Notes: a model not told the origin generated them from the sequence alone. DNA of 64,000 nt from Streptomyces sp. NBC_00237 (GCF_026342435.1 NZ_JAPEMT010000002.1:2232001-2296000); one strand, 5' to 3'. Counted from the stretch's first letter, positions 7,453 through 16,701 are shown. A program made the numbers and translations.

Positions 7453-9738
7453 TTACTTGCGCTCATCTTTGGCCGAATCGGGCTTCTTGAATCCGATGTC
7501 CTGGTAACGGGGTGCGGAGAAGCCGAACGCGCCCGCGTTCACCAGCCCCGGCCTGACCGCGACCAGCTCGGGACGCTGGTAGAGCGGAATCGATCCGGCA
7601 GCCGCCCAGATCCGCTCGTCGGCCTGCTTCACCAGCTCGCGGGCCGCCTCCTCGTCCAGCTCGGCCGCCGCCCGGTCGAAGAGCTGGTCGATGTGGTCGG
7701 TGCCGACCCGGGTGTAGTTCTGCTCGACGAACAGGGAGCCGTCGGCGGCGGGTTCCGGCTTGGCGAAGATCGGCCGGTCGTCGGTGGCGGGGTAGGCGGT
7801 GCCGGGCCAGGAGTAGAGCGCCAGGTCGTAGTCGCCGGAGGCGATGTGGTCCTTGAAGTAGCTCTCGTCCTCGACCTTGGTGATCTCGGTGCGTACGCCG
7901 ATGGACTCCAGCATCCGCGAGATCCGCTCGCCCACCGTGCGCAGGGCCGCCGAGCCGGGGTCGGAGGGCAGGACGAAGCGCAGGGTCAGCGGCTTGCCGT
8001 TCTTGCCGACCAGGCGGGGAGCGGTGGCCGCCCCGGCGGCGACGGGGGCGGCGGTGCCGCGCGGGGCGTACGCCCCGGCCATGCCGCCCTTCTTCTTCTC
8101 CTGGGCCTCGGTCTTGGCGTTCCGCTTGCCGTCGGCCCGGTCCTTGTGGTCCCGGTACTCGGCGGGCCGGACGTCGCCGGGCTTCGCGGCGGCGGGCCGG
8201 CCGTCGCCGGGCTTGTCGTCGCCGACGATGTACATCCCGTCGTCGGACGCCTCGTCCTTGTCCTTCTTCTTGTCACTGTCCTTGGCCTTCCGCTGCGAGC
8301 TGCTGCCCGCCGTGCGGCTGCCCGCGCCGCCCGGCGTGAAGCCCGCGTCGGCGAGCAGCGCCTGCGCGGCCTGGGTGTCCTGGGAGCCGAGCGCGTCGCT
8401 GCCGTCGGTGTACGCCTCCTGCCCGGCGAGCGCCAGGTGGCTGCCGAGCGGCGCCGCGGGCAGGCCGAGCGGGGCGAGCACGGACTCGGCGAGCTCCTGG
8501 CGGTTCAGCGCACGGGCCACCGCGCGGCGCACCCGCTCGTCGGCGAGCGGCCCGGAGGTCCCGTTCAGCGCGAGCTGCGTGTAGGCGGGCTCCAGTGACT
8601 TCCGTACGGTGAAACCGCCGAGGGCGCGCTGCTCCTTGGCGTACGACTGGACCTCGGCCCGCACCTTCTCGCGGGCCTGCGTCTCGGCCTCGGCGGTCTC
8701 CTCGTCGACCGCGCCGTGCGCCCGCGCCCAGGAGCGGAGGGCCTCGGATGCGGAGGTGGCGGAGCCGGGGCCGTGCGCGACGGGGGGCCTGCCCGCGTCC
8801 TTGACCGCCAGCGCGATGCGGTCGGCGGCCTGCCGGTCGATCTCGGCGATGTCGACCCGGCCCGAGGCGAGGGCGGCGGCGCGCTCACCGCGCGGCACGG
8901 CGCGCAGGACCATCCTGTCCAGCTTGGGGGCCTCGCCCCACCAGCGCGGATTGCGCTCCAGGAGGACCGATCCCTCCGCCCGGTCCAGCTTCATCGGGCG
9001 GAAGGGGCCCGCCGTCGACTTCAGCTTCGTACGGGCGCCCTCGTTGAAGGCGTCGGGCGTGCCCATGACCTCCTTGGGGTACAGGGGCGTGAACAGGGAG
9101 CGCCAGTCGGCGTACGGCTTGGCGTAAGTGACCTTCACCTCAAGGTCGTTGGCGCCGCGTTCGATCTTCTCGATGCGTTCGTAGCCCGCGTTGCGGGCGG
9201 TCCAGTACGCGGAGTCCCTGCCGCGCAGGGCCCGCCACTGGGCGACGAAGTCGGCGGCCCCGATCTCGCGGCCGTCGCCCCAGACGGCCTGCTGGTTGAT
9301 CTTGTAGAGGACCACTTGCTTGGGCTCGCGCTCGACGATCGAGGCGTCTTCCAGGTAGTCGGGGTTGCGCTGCGGCTTGCCCGCCGTGTCCAGTACGAAG
9401 AGGGAGGGCAGCACCGCGCCCGCGATGCGTGCGGTGGTGGTGTCGGCGTCCGCCTGGAAGGCGTTGAAGGTCGCGGGGAGGGAGTCGACGGCCCAGTTGA
9501 GGGTGCCGCCGTCGGCCACCTGCTCGCGGTGGGTGGCGTTGAGGTCGGCGGCGACGGGGACCGCTCCGCCCGTCGCCGCCTCCTCCTCGGAGGCTCCGCC
9601 GCAGCCGGTCAGCGAAGGCAGTGCGAGCACTCCGCACACCAGGAGGGTCGCCGGGCGCAGGGCGCGCCGGGACCGCCGAGTTGGCTCCCGGCCGGGGAGC
9701 CCGTGGGGGTGTCCGTTGGGGACGCCGACGTCGGACAT
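7453..9738 (-). CDS. Orphan SBP family 5 lipoprotein with a long disordered insert
   Basis: 761 aa solute-binding protein of the peptide/nickel type with no permease or ATPase genes beside it. Signal peptide with lipobox LTGC (Cys about residue 46) after a twin-arginine-like basic leader. SBP_bac_5 blocks flank a charged, low-complexity insert of roughly 95 residues (RKAKDSDKKKDKDEASDDG through AQEKKKGGMAG), which makes the protein longer than the usual 500-600 aa. Start ATG 9738 has GGAGG; an in-frame GTG ten codons upstream is less likely. It probably supplies ligand to a transporter encoded elsewhere, or acts as a sensor. Confidence 0.85.
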   Translation of the reverse strand: MSDVGVPNGHPHGLPGREPTRRSRRALRPATLLVCGVLALPSLTGCGGASEEEAATGGAVPVAADLNATHREQVADGGTLNWAVDSLPATFNAFQADADTTTARIAGAVLPSLFVLDTAGKPQRNPDYLEDASIVEREPKQVVLYKINQQAVWGDGREIGAADFVAQWRALRGRDSAYWTARNAGYERIEKIERGANDLEVKVTYAKPYADWRSLFTPLYPKEVMGTPDAFNEGARTKLKSTAGPFRPMKLDRAEGSVLLERNPRWWGEAPKLDRMVLRAVPRGERAAALASGRVDIAEIDRQAADRIALAVKDAGRPPVAHGPGSATSASEALRSWARAHGAVDEETAEAETQAREKVRAEVQSYAKEQRALGGFTVRKSLEPAYTQLALNGTSGPLADERVRRAVARALNRQELAESVLAPLGLPAAPLGSHLALAGQEAYTDGSDALGSQDTQAAQALLADAGFTPGGAGSRTAGSSSQRKAKDSDKKKDKDEASDDGMYIVGDDKPGDGRPAAAKPGDVRPAEYRDHKDRADGKRNAKTEAQEKKKGGMAGAYAPRGTAAPVAAGAATAPRLVGKNGKPLTLRFVLPSDPGSAALRTVGERISRMLESIGVRTEITKVEDESYFKDHIASGDYDLALYSWPGTAYPATDDRPIFAKPEPAADGSLFVEQNYTRVGTDHIDQLFDRAAAELDEEAARELVKQADERIWAAAGSIPLYQRPELVAVRPGLVNAGAFGFSAPRYQDIGFKKPDSAKDERK

Positions 9739-10068
9739 GGCTGGTACCTCCAGGCTGACCCGGACCATTCCTGCCGGAATGGGCCGTTAGATTCACATTT
9801 GGGGGCTTATTGAGGTGATCACACTTGTTGTCCTTGCCGGGTCACTGAAAGGGACCTCGCGCGGGGGGTGGTGACGACACGTCGGGCATTCGGGGAAGGG
9901 CACCCGTGCGGCCCAATCCGATGGGGGCGGACGGGGCGCGCGGGGCGGGCGCGCTCCGCGCACCGGCGCACGCACCCTTCACAAGGGGGGATGTGACGCG
10001 CGACACTCCAGGCGCATGGGCGTTGCGTGAGCGCGTTACTGACCGCTCGGCGGAAGTGAGGGCAATTC
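9739..10068. promoter_or_regulatory. Divergent promoter region, lipoprotein / small coiled protein
   Basis: 330-nt intergenic region between divergent genes. It holds the 8-bp palindrome GTGATCAC near 9816 within AT-richer sequence on the lipoprotein side. No other structure seen. Confidence 0.4.
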
Positions 10069-10392
10069 ATGTCCCTGCACGAGGAATTGACGGAGCTTCA
10101 GGACTGTCTTGACCGTCTGGAGAGGTCCGTGCTGCGGATGACGGGGCGGCTCGGGGAGAGCCATGCGCTGGATGTGCGGCGGGTGCGGACGGATGCGGCG
10201 CATTTGAGGGAGAGCGTGGCGATGCTGAGCGCTTCGGCGGTGGGGAGGGGGGCCTCTTCCTCTTCGTCGTCGCCGCCGTCGCCGTCGCCCCGGCCTGAGC
10301 TGATCACGATTCCGGATGCGCCGTACGACAGTGCGTTGTGGACGGATTCGGATGACGAGGGGTTGGGGGCGAGGGATCGGCGGGCTCCCTGA
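10069..10392 (+). CDS. Small hypothetical helical protein
   Basis: 107 aa, function not recognised. Residues 1-70 are Glu/Leu/Arg-rich with heptad-like spacing (ELTELQDCLDRLERSVLRM), suggesting a short coiled coil. The C-terminal third is Ser/Pro-rich (SSSSSPPSPSPRPE) and acidic. No signal peptide or membrane segment. Start ATG 10069 has GAGGG 7 nt upstream. It stands alone, followed by the intergenic module at 10421. Confidence 0.7.
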   Translation: MSLHEELTELQDCLDRLERSVLRMTGRLGESHALDVRRVRTDAAHLRESVAMLSASAVGRGASSSSSSPPSPSPRPELITIPDAPYDSALWTDSDDEGLGARDRRAP

Positions 10393-10420
10393 GGGGGCGC
10401 GGGGCAGGGTGCGGACGGGT

Positions 10421-10611
10421 GGGCCCTGGGGTCCAGGGGCTCAGCCCCCGGACCCCAGGGCCCGCCTCCGGCGGGCTGTGTGCCCCTGTCCCGCCCCTTC
10501 ACCTCAAGCGCTCGCCGCGCGGCAGTCCCGCAACCCCGCGGGCGCGTCGCGGCCGGTCGCGCTCACGCGGCGGAGCCGCACATCGACACAGCCCCGCGCC
10601 CCTGGAGGACT
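10421..10611 (+). repeat. Interspersed 3'-end module, copy A
   Basis: First element is a 14-bp perfect hairpin (10421-10434 with 10450-10463, arm GGGCCCTGGGGTCC), then CCCGCC-TCC-GGCGGG (10461-10475). Next comes the conserved block CCCCTTCACCTCAAGCGCT (10495-10513) followed by CGCCGCGCGG, then GCGGCGGAGCCGCACA and ACAGCCCC. The order and sequence match the copies at 16603, 29893 (reverse), 42830 and 61425. It starts 28 nt after the preceding stop codon and is in that gene's orientation. The GTTCCCCGCGCC part is degenerate in this copy. Confidence 0.85.
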
Positions 10612-10704
10612 GCTTCGCAGCCTCCCCCGGCCCACCCCGGTACCGCCCAGCCGCTCCGCTACCGCTCGGCCCGACCATCCGTCCAGACTCCCCTGGAGCC
10701 TCCG

Positions 10705-11529
10705 TTGGCCACAGGCACCGACCCTCGAACCCCTACGGAGAGCGGAGTTCACGGCCCGACCCGGGCCAGGATCTCCGCCCGCCACCTCCGCACCGACACC
10801 TGGTGGCTCGCCCCCGCGATCACCGCCGCCGGTCTCCTCGCCTTCGTCGTCTACTCCACCTGGCGCGCCTTCGCCAACAGCGACTACTACGCGGCCCCGT
10901 ACGTCTCCCCCTTCTACTCCCCCTGCCTCGCCGAGAACTGCATCCCCATGAAGGGCGGCCCCAACTGGGAGATCTTCGGGAGCTGGTGGGGCCTCTCCCC
11001 CGCGCTGCTGATCCTGATCTTCCCGCTCGGCTTCCGGCTGACCTGCTACTACTACCGGAAGGCGTACTACCGCGGCTTCTGGGCCTCGCCCCCCGCCTGC
11101 GCCGTCGCCGAGCCCCACAAGAAGTACTCCGGGGAGACCCGCTTCCCGCTGGTCCTCCAGAACATCCACCGGTACTTCTTCTACGCCGCCGTCCCCGTCG
11201 CCGGGATCCTGACGTACGACACCGTGCTCGCCTTCCGCGACGCGCACTACGAGTGGGGGCACATGGGTCTCGGGACCCTGGTCTTCCTCGTCAACATCGT
11301 CCTCATCTGGGCGTACACCTTCTCCTGCCACTCCTGTCGGCACATCGTCGGCGGCCGGCTGAAGCACTTCTCCAAGCATCCGGTGCGGTACCGGCTGTGG
11401 GGGTGGGTCGGAAAGCTGAATGACCGTCACATGCTGCTGGCCTGGGCCTCGTTGATCAGCGTCGCCCTCGCCGACTTCTACGTCTATCTCGTCGCTTCCG
11501 GCGCCTTCGAGGATCCGAGGTTCTTCTAA
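10705..11529 (+). CDS. sdhC: Succinate dehydrogenase membrane subunit (Sdh1/Frd-like cytochrome b subunit)
   Basis: 274 aa integral membrane protein with about five helices (near 36-56, 95-113, 152-172, 187-206, 244-265). Conserved-looking Cys/His clusters are PPACAVAEPH (C132, H138) and CHSCRH (C208, H209, C211, H213), plus H155. It is the first gene of an operon with the flavoprotein (2-nt gap) and iron-sulfur subunits. The start is uncertain: TTG at 10705 has GGAG 7 nt upstream, while the in-frame ATG further upstream at 10480 would translate the repeat module. In mycobacterial Sdh1 the corresponding subunit is reported to hold a membrane Rieske-type cluster; the shared ligand set is an inference from memory. 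Confidence 0.85.
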   Translation: MATGTDPRTPTESGVHGPTRARISARHLRTDTWWLAPAITAAGLLAFVVYSTWRAFANSDYYAAPYVSPFYSPCLAENCIPMKGGPNWEIFGSWWGLSPALLILIFPLGFRLTCYYYRKAYYRGFWASPPACAVAEPHKKYSGETRFPLVLQNIHRYFFYAAVPVAGILTYDTVLAFRDAHYEWGHMGLGTLVFLVNIVLIWAYTFSCHSCRHIVGGRLKHFSKHPVRYRLWGWVGKLNDRHMLLAWASLISVALADFYVYLVASGAFEDPRFF

Positions 11530-11531
11530 AG

Positions 11532-13481
11532 ATGACTCAGTTGGAACGGCAGGAGTGGGACGTCGTCGTGGTCGGCGCCGGCGGGGCCGGGCTCCGGGCC
11601 GCCATCGAGGCGCGCGAGCAGGGCGCGCGTACGGCGGTGATCTGCAAGTCCCTGTTCGGCAAGGCGCACACCGTGATGGCCGAGGGCGGCATCGCCGCGT
11701 CCATGGGGAACGTCAACTCCGGGGACAACTGGCAGGTGCACTTCCGGGACACCATGAGGGGCGGGAAGTTCCTCAATCAGTGGCGGATGGCGGAGCTGCA
11801 TGCCAGGGAAGCGCCGGACCGGGTATGGGAGTTGGAGACCTGGGGGGCGCTCTTCGACCGCACGGCGGACGGGCGGATCTCGCAGCGGAACTTCGGCGGG
11901 CACGAATACCCACGGCTGGCCCATGTCGGCGACCGGACCGGGCTTGAGCTGATCCGGACCCTTCAGCAGAAGATCGTCCAGCTTCAGCAGGAGGACTTCC
12001 GGCTGACGGGGGACTACGAGTCCCGGCTGAAGGTGTTCCAGGAGTGCACCGTGACCCGAGTGCTCAAGGACGGGGAGCGGGTTTCCGGGACGTTCTGTTA
12101 CGAGCGGGAGTCCGGGCGCTTCTTCGTGCTGGAGGCCCCCAGCGTCGTGCTCGCCACCGGTGGCATCGGCAAGTCCTTCAAGGTGACGTCCAATTCGTGG
12201 GAGTACACGGGGGACGGGCACGCGCTGGCGCTGCTCGCGGGGGCACCGCTGCTGAACATGGAGTTCGTGCAGTTCCACCCGACGGGGATGGTCTGGCCGC
12301 CGTCCGTGAAGGGGATCCTGGTCACCGAGTCCGTGCGCGGTGACGGCGGCGTGCTGCGGAACTCGGACGGCAAGCGGTTCATGTTCGACTACGTGCCGGA
12401 CGTCTTCAAGGAGAAGTACGCGGAGTCGGAGGCGGAGGGGGACCGCTGGTACGAGGACCCCGACAACAACCGGCGTCCGCCCGAGCTGCTTCCTCGCGAC
12501 GAGGTCGCGCGTGCCATCAACTCCGAGGTGAAGGCGGGGCGCGGCACCCCGCACGGCGGGGTGTATCTCGACGTGTCGACGCGCATGCCCGCCGAAACGA
12601 TCCGGCGGCGGCTGCCGTCGATGTACCACCAGTTCAAGGAGCTGGCCGATGTCGACATCACGGCCGAGGCGATGGAGGTCGGGCCGACCTGCCACTACGT
12701 GATGGGGGGCATCGCCGTCGACTCCGACACCGCCGCCACGCGCGGCGTGCCGGGGCTCTTCGCCGCCGGCGAGGTCGCCGGTGGCATGCACGGGTCGAAC
12801 CGGCTCGGCGGCAATTCGCTGTCCGACCTGCTCGTCTTCGGGCGGCGGGCCGGGCTGTACGCGGCACAGCACGCCGCCGAGCACCTGGGGGCCGCCCGGC
12901 CGTCCATCGACGAGGCCCAGATCGACGCGGCGGCGGCCGAGGCACTGCGCCCGTTCAGCGCGGAGGGTCCCGAGGCGGGGTCCGACGAGCCGGGGCGGCC
13001 GCCGGAGAATCCGTACACGCTCCACCAGGAACTCCAGCAGACCATGAACGATCTCGTCGGCATCATCCGGCGGGAGGGGGAAATGGAGCAGGCGCTGGAG
13101 AAGCTGGCCGAGCTGCGGGTGCGGGCGCGGCGGGCCGGGGTGGAGGGGCACCGGCAGTTCAACCCGGGGTGGCACCTCGCGCTCGACCTGCGGAACATGC
13201 TGCTGGTGAGCGAGTGCGTCGCGCGTGCCGCGCTGGAGCGGACCGAGAGCCGTGGCGGGCACACCCGCGAGGACTTCCCCGCCATGGACCGCGCCTGGCG
13301 GGCCGTGAACCTGCTGTGCCGTCCCGCCGATCCGACCGGGGGGCTGGCCGCCACCGACCCCGTACGGGGTCAGATCGAGCTCGTACGGACCACGACCGAG
13401 CCCATCCGTCCGGACCTGCTCGCCCTCTTCGAGAAGGAGGAGCTGGTCAAGTACCTCGCCGAAGAGGAGCTGTACGAGTGA
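11532..13481 (+). CDS. sdhA: Succinate dehydrogenase/fumarate reductase flavoprotein subunit
   Basis: 649 aa. N-terminal FAD-binding Rossmann motif VVVVGAGGAGLRAA (residues about 10-23). The histidine for covalent FAD sits in KAHTVMAEGGIAAS. Substrate-site elements HPTGMVWPP and RGDGGVLRN and the capping-domain motif GGNSLSDLLVFG are present. It oxidises succinate (or reduces fumarate) and passes electrons to the iron-sulfur subunit. Its stop overlaps the next start (GTGA), so the two are coupled. Family length is normal (about 580-660). Confidence 0.95.
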   Translation: MTQLERQEWDVVVVGAGGAGLRAAIEAREQGARTAVICKSLFGKAHTVMAEGGIAASMGNVNSGDNWQVHFRDTMRGGKFLNQWRMAELHAREAPDRVWELETWGALFDRTADGRISQRNFGGHEYPRLAHVGDRTGLELIRTLQQKIVQLQQEDFRLTGDYESRLKVFQECTVTRVLKDGERVSGTFCYERESGRFFVLEAPSVVLATGGIGKSFKVTSNSWEYTGDGHALALLAGAPLLNMEFVQFHPTGMVWPPSVKGILVTESVRGDGGVLRNSDGKRFMFDYVPDVFKEKYAESEAEGDRWYEDPDNNRRPPELLPRDEVARAINSEVKAGRGTPHGGVYLDVSTRMPAETIRRRLPSMYHQFKELADVDITAEAMEVGPTCHYVMGGIAVDSDTAATRGVPGLFAAGEVAGGMHGSNRLGGNSLSDLLVFGRRAGLYAAQHAAEHLGAARPSIDEAQIDAAAAEALRPFSAEGPEAGSDEPGRPPENPYTLHQELQQTMNDLVGIIRREGEMEQALEKLAELRVRARRAGVEGHRQFNPGWHLALDLRNMLLVSECVARAALERTESRGGHTREDFPAMDRAWRAVNLLCRPADPTGGLAATDPVRGQIELVRTTTEPIRPDLLALFEKEELVKYLAEEELYE

Positions 13482-14263
13482 CCACGAGCCCATCTGCCAA
13501 ATACGTGGCCAACTTCCGTGTGTGGCGCGGGAATTCGGAAGGCGGTGAGCTGGAGGACTTCAAGGTCGCCGTGAACGAGGGCGAGGTCGTCCTCGACATC
13601 ATCCACCGCCTCCAGGCCACCCAGGCGCCCGACCTCGCCGTGCGCTGGAACTGCAAGGCGGGCAAGTGCGGTTCGTGCAGTGCGGAGGTCAACGGGCGGC
13701 CCCGGCTGATGTGCATGACCCGCATGTCGACCTTCACGCCGTCCGACACGATCACCGTGACGCCGCTGCGCGCCTTCCCCGTCGTACGGGATCTGGTGAC
13801 GGACGTGTCCTTCAACTACGAGAAGGCGCGGGAGGTGCCCGCCTTCGTGCCGCCGGAGGGGGTCGCGGCGGGCGAGTACCGGATGCAGCAGGTGGACGTG
13901 GAGCGGTCGCAGGAGTTCCGCAAGTGCATCGAGTGCTTCCTGTGCCAGGACACGTGCCACGTGGTGCGGGACCACGAGGAGAACAAGACCGCCTTCGCCG
14001 GGCCGCGCTTCCTGATGCGGGTCGCGGAGCTGGACATGCATCCGCTGGACGCGGCGGCGGAGAGCGGGCTGGACCGCAAGCGGAGCGCGCAGGAGGACCA
14101 CGGACTCGGGTTCTGCAACATCACGAAGTGCTGCACGGAGGTGTGTCCGGAACACATCAGGATCACGGACAACGCGCTGATTCCCCTGAAGGAAAGGGCA
14201 GTTGACCGCAAGTACGATCCGCTGGTGTGGCTCGGGAGCAAGATCCGGCGGCGGCCGGAATAG
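13478..14263 (+). CDS. sdhB: Succinate dehydrogenase/fumarate reductase iron-sulfur subunit
   Basis: 261 aa. The N-terminal [2Fe-2S] ferredoxin domain has Cys59, Cys64, Cys67 and Cys79. The C-terminal domain has the two cluster motifs CIECFLCQDTC (150-160) and CNITKCCTEVC (213-223). GTG start at 13478 overlaps the flavoprotein stop by 4 nt; an upstream in-frame start (13169) would lie deep inside sdhA. It relays electrons from FAD to the membrane subunit. Confidence 0.95.
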   Translation: MTTSPSAKYVANFRVWRGNSEGGELEDFKVAVNEGEVVLDIIHRLQATQAPDLAVRWNCKAGKCGSCSAEVNGRPRLMCMTRMSTFTPSDTITVTPLRAFPVVRDLVTDVSFNYEKAREVPAFVPPEGVAAGEYRMQQVDVERSQEFRKCIECFLCQDTCHVVRDHEENKTAFAGPRFLMRVAELDMHPLDAAAESGLDRKRSAQEDHGLGFCNITKCCTEVCPEHIRITDNALIPLKERAVDRKYDPLVWLGSKIRRRPE

Positions 14264-14291
14264 GTCCCGGCCCCGGCGTGCTGGATCAGGC

Positions 14292-15182
14292 ATGTGGAAC
14301 AGTGAGTCGCTTGATCTGGACGCGTATCTGAAGAAGATCGGTTACGAGGGGGAGCGCGCCCCCTCGGTGGAGGCACTGCGCGCACTGCATCGCGGGCACG
14401 TGCTCGGGCTGCGGTGGAGCACGATCGACGCCATGCTCCACCACGACGTGCCGCTCGACCTGGAGTCCCTCCAGGCGAAGCTGGTGGCCGGGGGGCGGGC
14501 GGGGTACTGCTTCGAGCACGTTTCGTTGTTCGCGGCCGTGCTGGAGGCGCTCGGGTTCGAGTTCTTCGCGGTGCAGGGGCGGGTCGTGATGGGCGGCGAG
14601 AAGATGCTGCCCACGACGCACGCCCTGGTGGTCGTGGAGCTGGACGGGCGGCGGTGGCTGTGCGACGTCGGCTTCGGGGCGTCCATGCTGGAGCCGGTCG
14701 AGATGGTCGCCGGGGAGGCGGGGGTCGAGGTCGAGCAGGACGGCTGGCGGTACCGGCTGCGCGAGCGGGACGAGATCACCCCGGGGGCGCACGGGTGGGA
14801 GCTCCAGCAGCCCGCCTTCGGACCGGAGACCGACCGGGACGGCGACGGGTGGATGGTGCGGCACAACTTCACCCTCGCCCCGCAGTACCCGGTGGACTTC
14901 CGGATGTCGAACCACTTCGTCTCGACGAGTACCCACTCGCCCTTCAGCTACCGCTTGTACGTGCAGCGCGTCCTGCCCGGCACGTTGCACGTCCTGGACG
15001 AGCTGAAGTGGACGACCACGCACACCGGGGGTGAACTTCCGCCGGTCACGCGGGACTTGGAGGCCGCCGAGGTTCCGAAGGTACTGGCGGAGGTCTTCGG
15101 CATCGAGCAGAGTGAGGAGGAGGTCGAGCTGTTGGTGGCGCGGCTGACGGCCAACGCGGAGGCGGCTCGCGCGGCCGCCTGA
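14292..15182 (+). CDS. nat: Arylamine N-acetyltransferase
   Basis: 296 aa. The NAT catalytic triad is visible: Cys73 in GGRAGYCFEHV, His110 in PTTHALVV, Asp125 in LCDVGFGAS. It transfers acetyl (or another acyl group) from CoA to arylamines; in actinomycetes related enzymes also act in amide synthesis, but no biosynthetic cluster is present here. It starts 28 nt after sdhB, so it may be read through from that operon. Confidence 0.93.
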   Translation: MWNSESLDLDAYLKKIGYEGERAPSVEALRALHRGHVLGLRWSTIDAMLHHDVPLDLESLQAKLVAGGRAGYCFEHVSLFAAVLEALGFEFFAVQGRVVMGGEKMLPTTHALVVVELDGRRWLCDVGFGASMLEPVEMVAGEAGVEVEQDGWRYRLRERDEITPGAHGWELQQPAFGPETDRDGDGWMVRHNFTLAPQYPVDFRMSNHFVSTSTHSPFSYRLYVQRVLPGTLHVLDELKWTTTHTGGELPPVTRDLEAAEVPKVLAEVFGIEQSEEEVELLVARLTANAEAARAAA

Positions 15183-15269
15183 GGAGCGACCGTGGCGCGC
15201 GTTACCATGACCGCGCCATGGAGGCGCTTACACGAGTGGGCGCGGGCCTGATGGAACGGACGGTTCCGG

Positions 15270-16373
15270 GTGAGTGCTGCTCCCACGGTGTACGACGTCG
15301 CGGACAAGGCGGGCGTCTCGATCGCAACGGTCTCGCGGGTCTACCGCAGCCCCGGCTCCGTCCGGGAAGCCACCCGCGAGCGCGTGCTGGAGGCCGCGCG
15401 CACCCTCGGCTACGTGCCGAGCGGCAGCGCGCGCGGCCTGGCCAGCCGTACGACCGGAGTGCTCGGACTGTGCTTCCCGGACCACGCGGATCCGGATGTG
15501 GACGGGGAGGGCGGTTCGGGGCCCTTCGCGGACGGGGACGGCGACGACGACGGGGCGGTCGTCATGCTGTACTCCGACCAGATCATCCGGGGCATGGAGC
15601 GGGCCGCCCGTCGGCACGGGTACGCGTTGCTGATCGCGGCCTCGCTGGAGGGCGGGCCCGAGAGCCTCGTCGCGCAGGTGGCGGGGCGGGTGGACGGGTT
15701 CGCCGTCCTGTCGCAGACGGTGCCCACCTCGGACCTGGAAGTCATCGCGCAGCGGCTGCCGATCGTGATGCTGGCGGGGCCCCGGGAGATCGACCAGCTG
15801 GATCACATCGAGGTCGCGAACGCGGACGGGGTCAGGGAGTTGACCCGTCATCTGGTCGACGACCACGGGTTGCGGAGGCTGGCCTTCGTGGGTGGGGAGG
15901 CGTCGTCGCCGGACGCCCAGGCGCGGTTTCGGGGGTTCCGGGAGGCGTGCCGGGAGGCCGGGCTGCCGGTGCCGTCGGAGCCCGCTCTGCGGGCGGAGTC
16001 GATGACCTATGCCGAGGGGTCGCGGGCGGCGGAGGCACTGCTCGACCGGGCGGAGGCCGGCGGGGCCGCCGCTCCGGAGGCGATGCTGTTCGCCAATGAC
16101 CAGATGGCGGTGGGGGCGCTGCACGCGCTGGAGCGGCGAGGGGTACGGGTGCCGGAGGACATCGCGGTGACGGGCTTCGACGGGATACCGCTGGGGAGGG
16201 TGGTGCGGCCTTCGCTGACGACGGTGCGGCAGCCGATGCGGAGGCTCGGGGAGGAGGCGGTGGAGCTGCTGGTGCGGCGGCTGGGGGATCGGTCGCTGGA
16301 ACCGGCGTCGCTGATGCTGCCGGTGAGTGTGGTGCGGAGGGGGAGCTGTGGGTGCTCCGTTGCCGGGGGCTGA
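15270..16373 (+). CDS. LacI-family transcriptional regulator
   Basis: 367 aa. N-terminal LacI helix-turn-helix TVYDVADKAGVSIATVSRVY with hinge helix GSARGLASRTTGVLG, then a periplasmic-binding-protein-like sensor domain to about residue 355. An acidic Gly/Asp insert (DGEGGSGPFADGDGDDDG, near residues 73-90) sits between the hinge region and the first sensor strand and is unusual. GTG start at 15270. It has no sugar operon beside it; the target is unknown. Confidence 0.92.
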   Translation: MSAAPTVYDVADKAGVSIATVSRVYRSPGSVREATRERVLEAARTLGYVPSGSARGLASRTTGVLGLCFPDHADPDVDGEGGSGPFADGDGDDDGAVVMLYSDQIIRGMERAARRHGYALLIAASLEGGPESLVAQVAGRVDGFAVLSQTVPTSDLEVIAQRLPIVMLAGPREIDQLDHIEVANADGVRELTRHLVDDHGLRRLAFVGGEASSPDAQARFRGFREACREAGLPVPSEPALRAESMTYAEGSRAAEALLDRAEAGGAAAPEAMLFANDQMAVGALHALERRGVRVPEDIAVTGFDGIPLGRVVRPSLTTVRQPMRRLGEEAVELLVRRLGDRSLEPASLMLPVSVVRRGSCGCSVAGG

Positions 16374-16389
16374 GCGGGGGTGGGGCTGC

Positions 16390-16488
16390 GGGTTCGGGTC
16401 CGGGTCCCGGTCCCGGTCCCGGTCCCGGTCCGGCTCGGGGTCCGGGTCAGGATCCGGGTCCGGGTCCGGCTCCGGGTCCCGAGCCGGG
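16390..16488. repeat. GGTCCC/GGTCCG hexanucleotide microsatellite
   Basis: A run of imperfect GGTCCC and GGTCCG hexamers (with CAGGATCC and CGAGCC interruptions) just 3' of the LacI-type gene. Non-coding; length is likely variable between strains. Confidence 0.8.
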
Positions 16489-16602
16489 TAGAGGCGGGGC
16501 TCCTGGGGTGCGGCCCCCGTCTCCGTACCCGGCAGAGGTGGGGCGCCCGGGGTGTGCTCCGTGCCGGGGGTGGCCGCGCCCGGGGGGCGGTTTGCCTGCG
16601 GC

Positions 16603-16687
16603 GCTGCCCCGGTCCCGCCCCTTCACCTAAAGCGCTCGGCCGCGCGGCTGGGTGGGTGGCTGGTCGCGCAGTTCCCCGCGCCCCTGA
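16603..16687 (+). repeat. Interspersed 3'-end module, copy B (short)
   Basis: Carries CCCCTTCACCTAAAGCGCT followed by CGGCCGCGCGG, then GGGTGGGTGG and GCGCAGTTCCCCGCGCCCCT, matching copies C, D and E. The two upstream hairpins of the module are not clearly present in this copy. Same orientation as the LacI-type gene, about 230 nt after its stop. Confidence 0.85.
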
Positions 16688-16701
16688 CCGAACCTCCGCC
16701 A

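Noticed and set aside
10421..10463. Interpreting each module copy as only a rho-independent terminator
   Set aside because: Hairpins alone would fit, but the conserved single-stranded blocks after them extend beyond 100 nt in most copies, so the whole module is reported as a repeat.
10480..10704. N-terminal extension of the Sdh membrane subunit to an upstream ATG
   Set aside because: It would translate the interspersed non-coding module; membrane protein homology starts after residue 30 of the TTG start.
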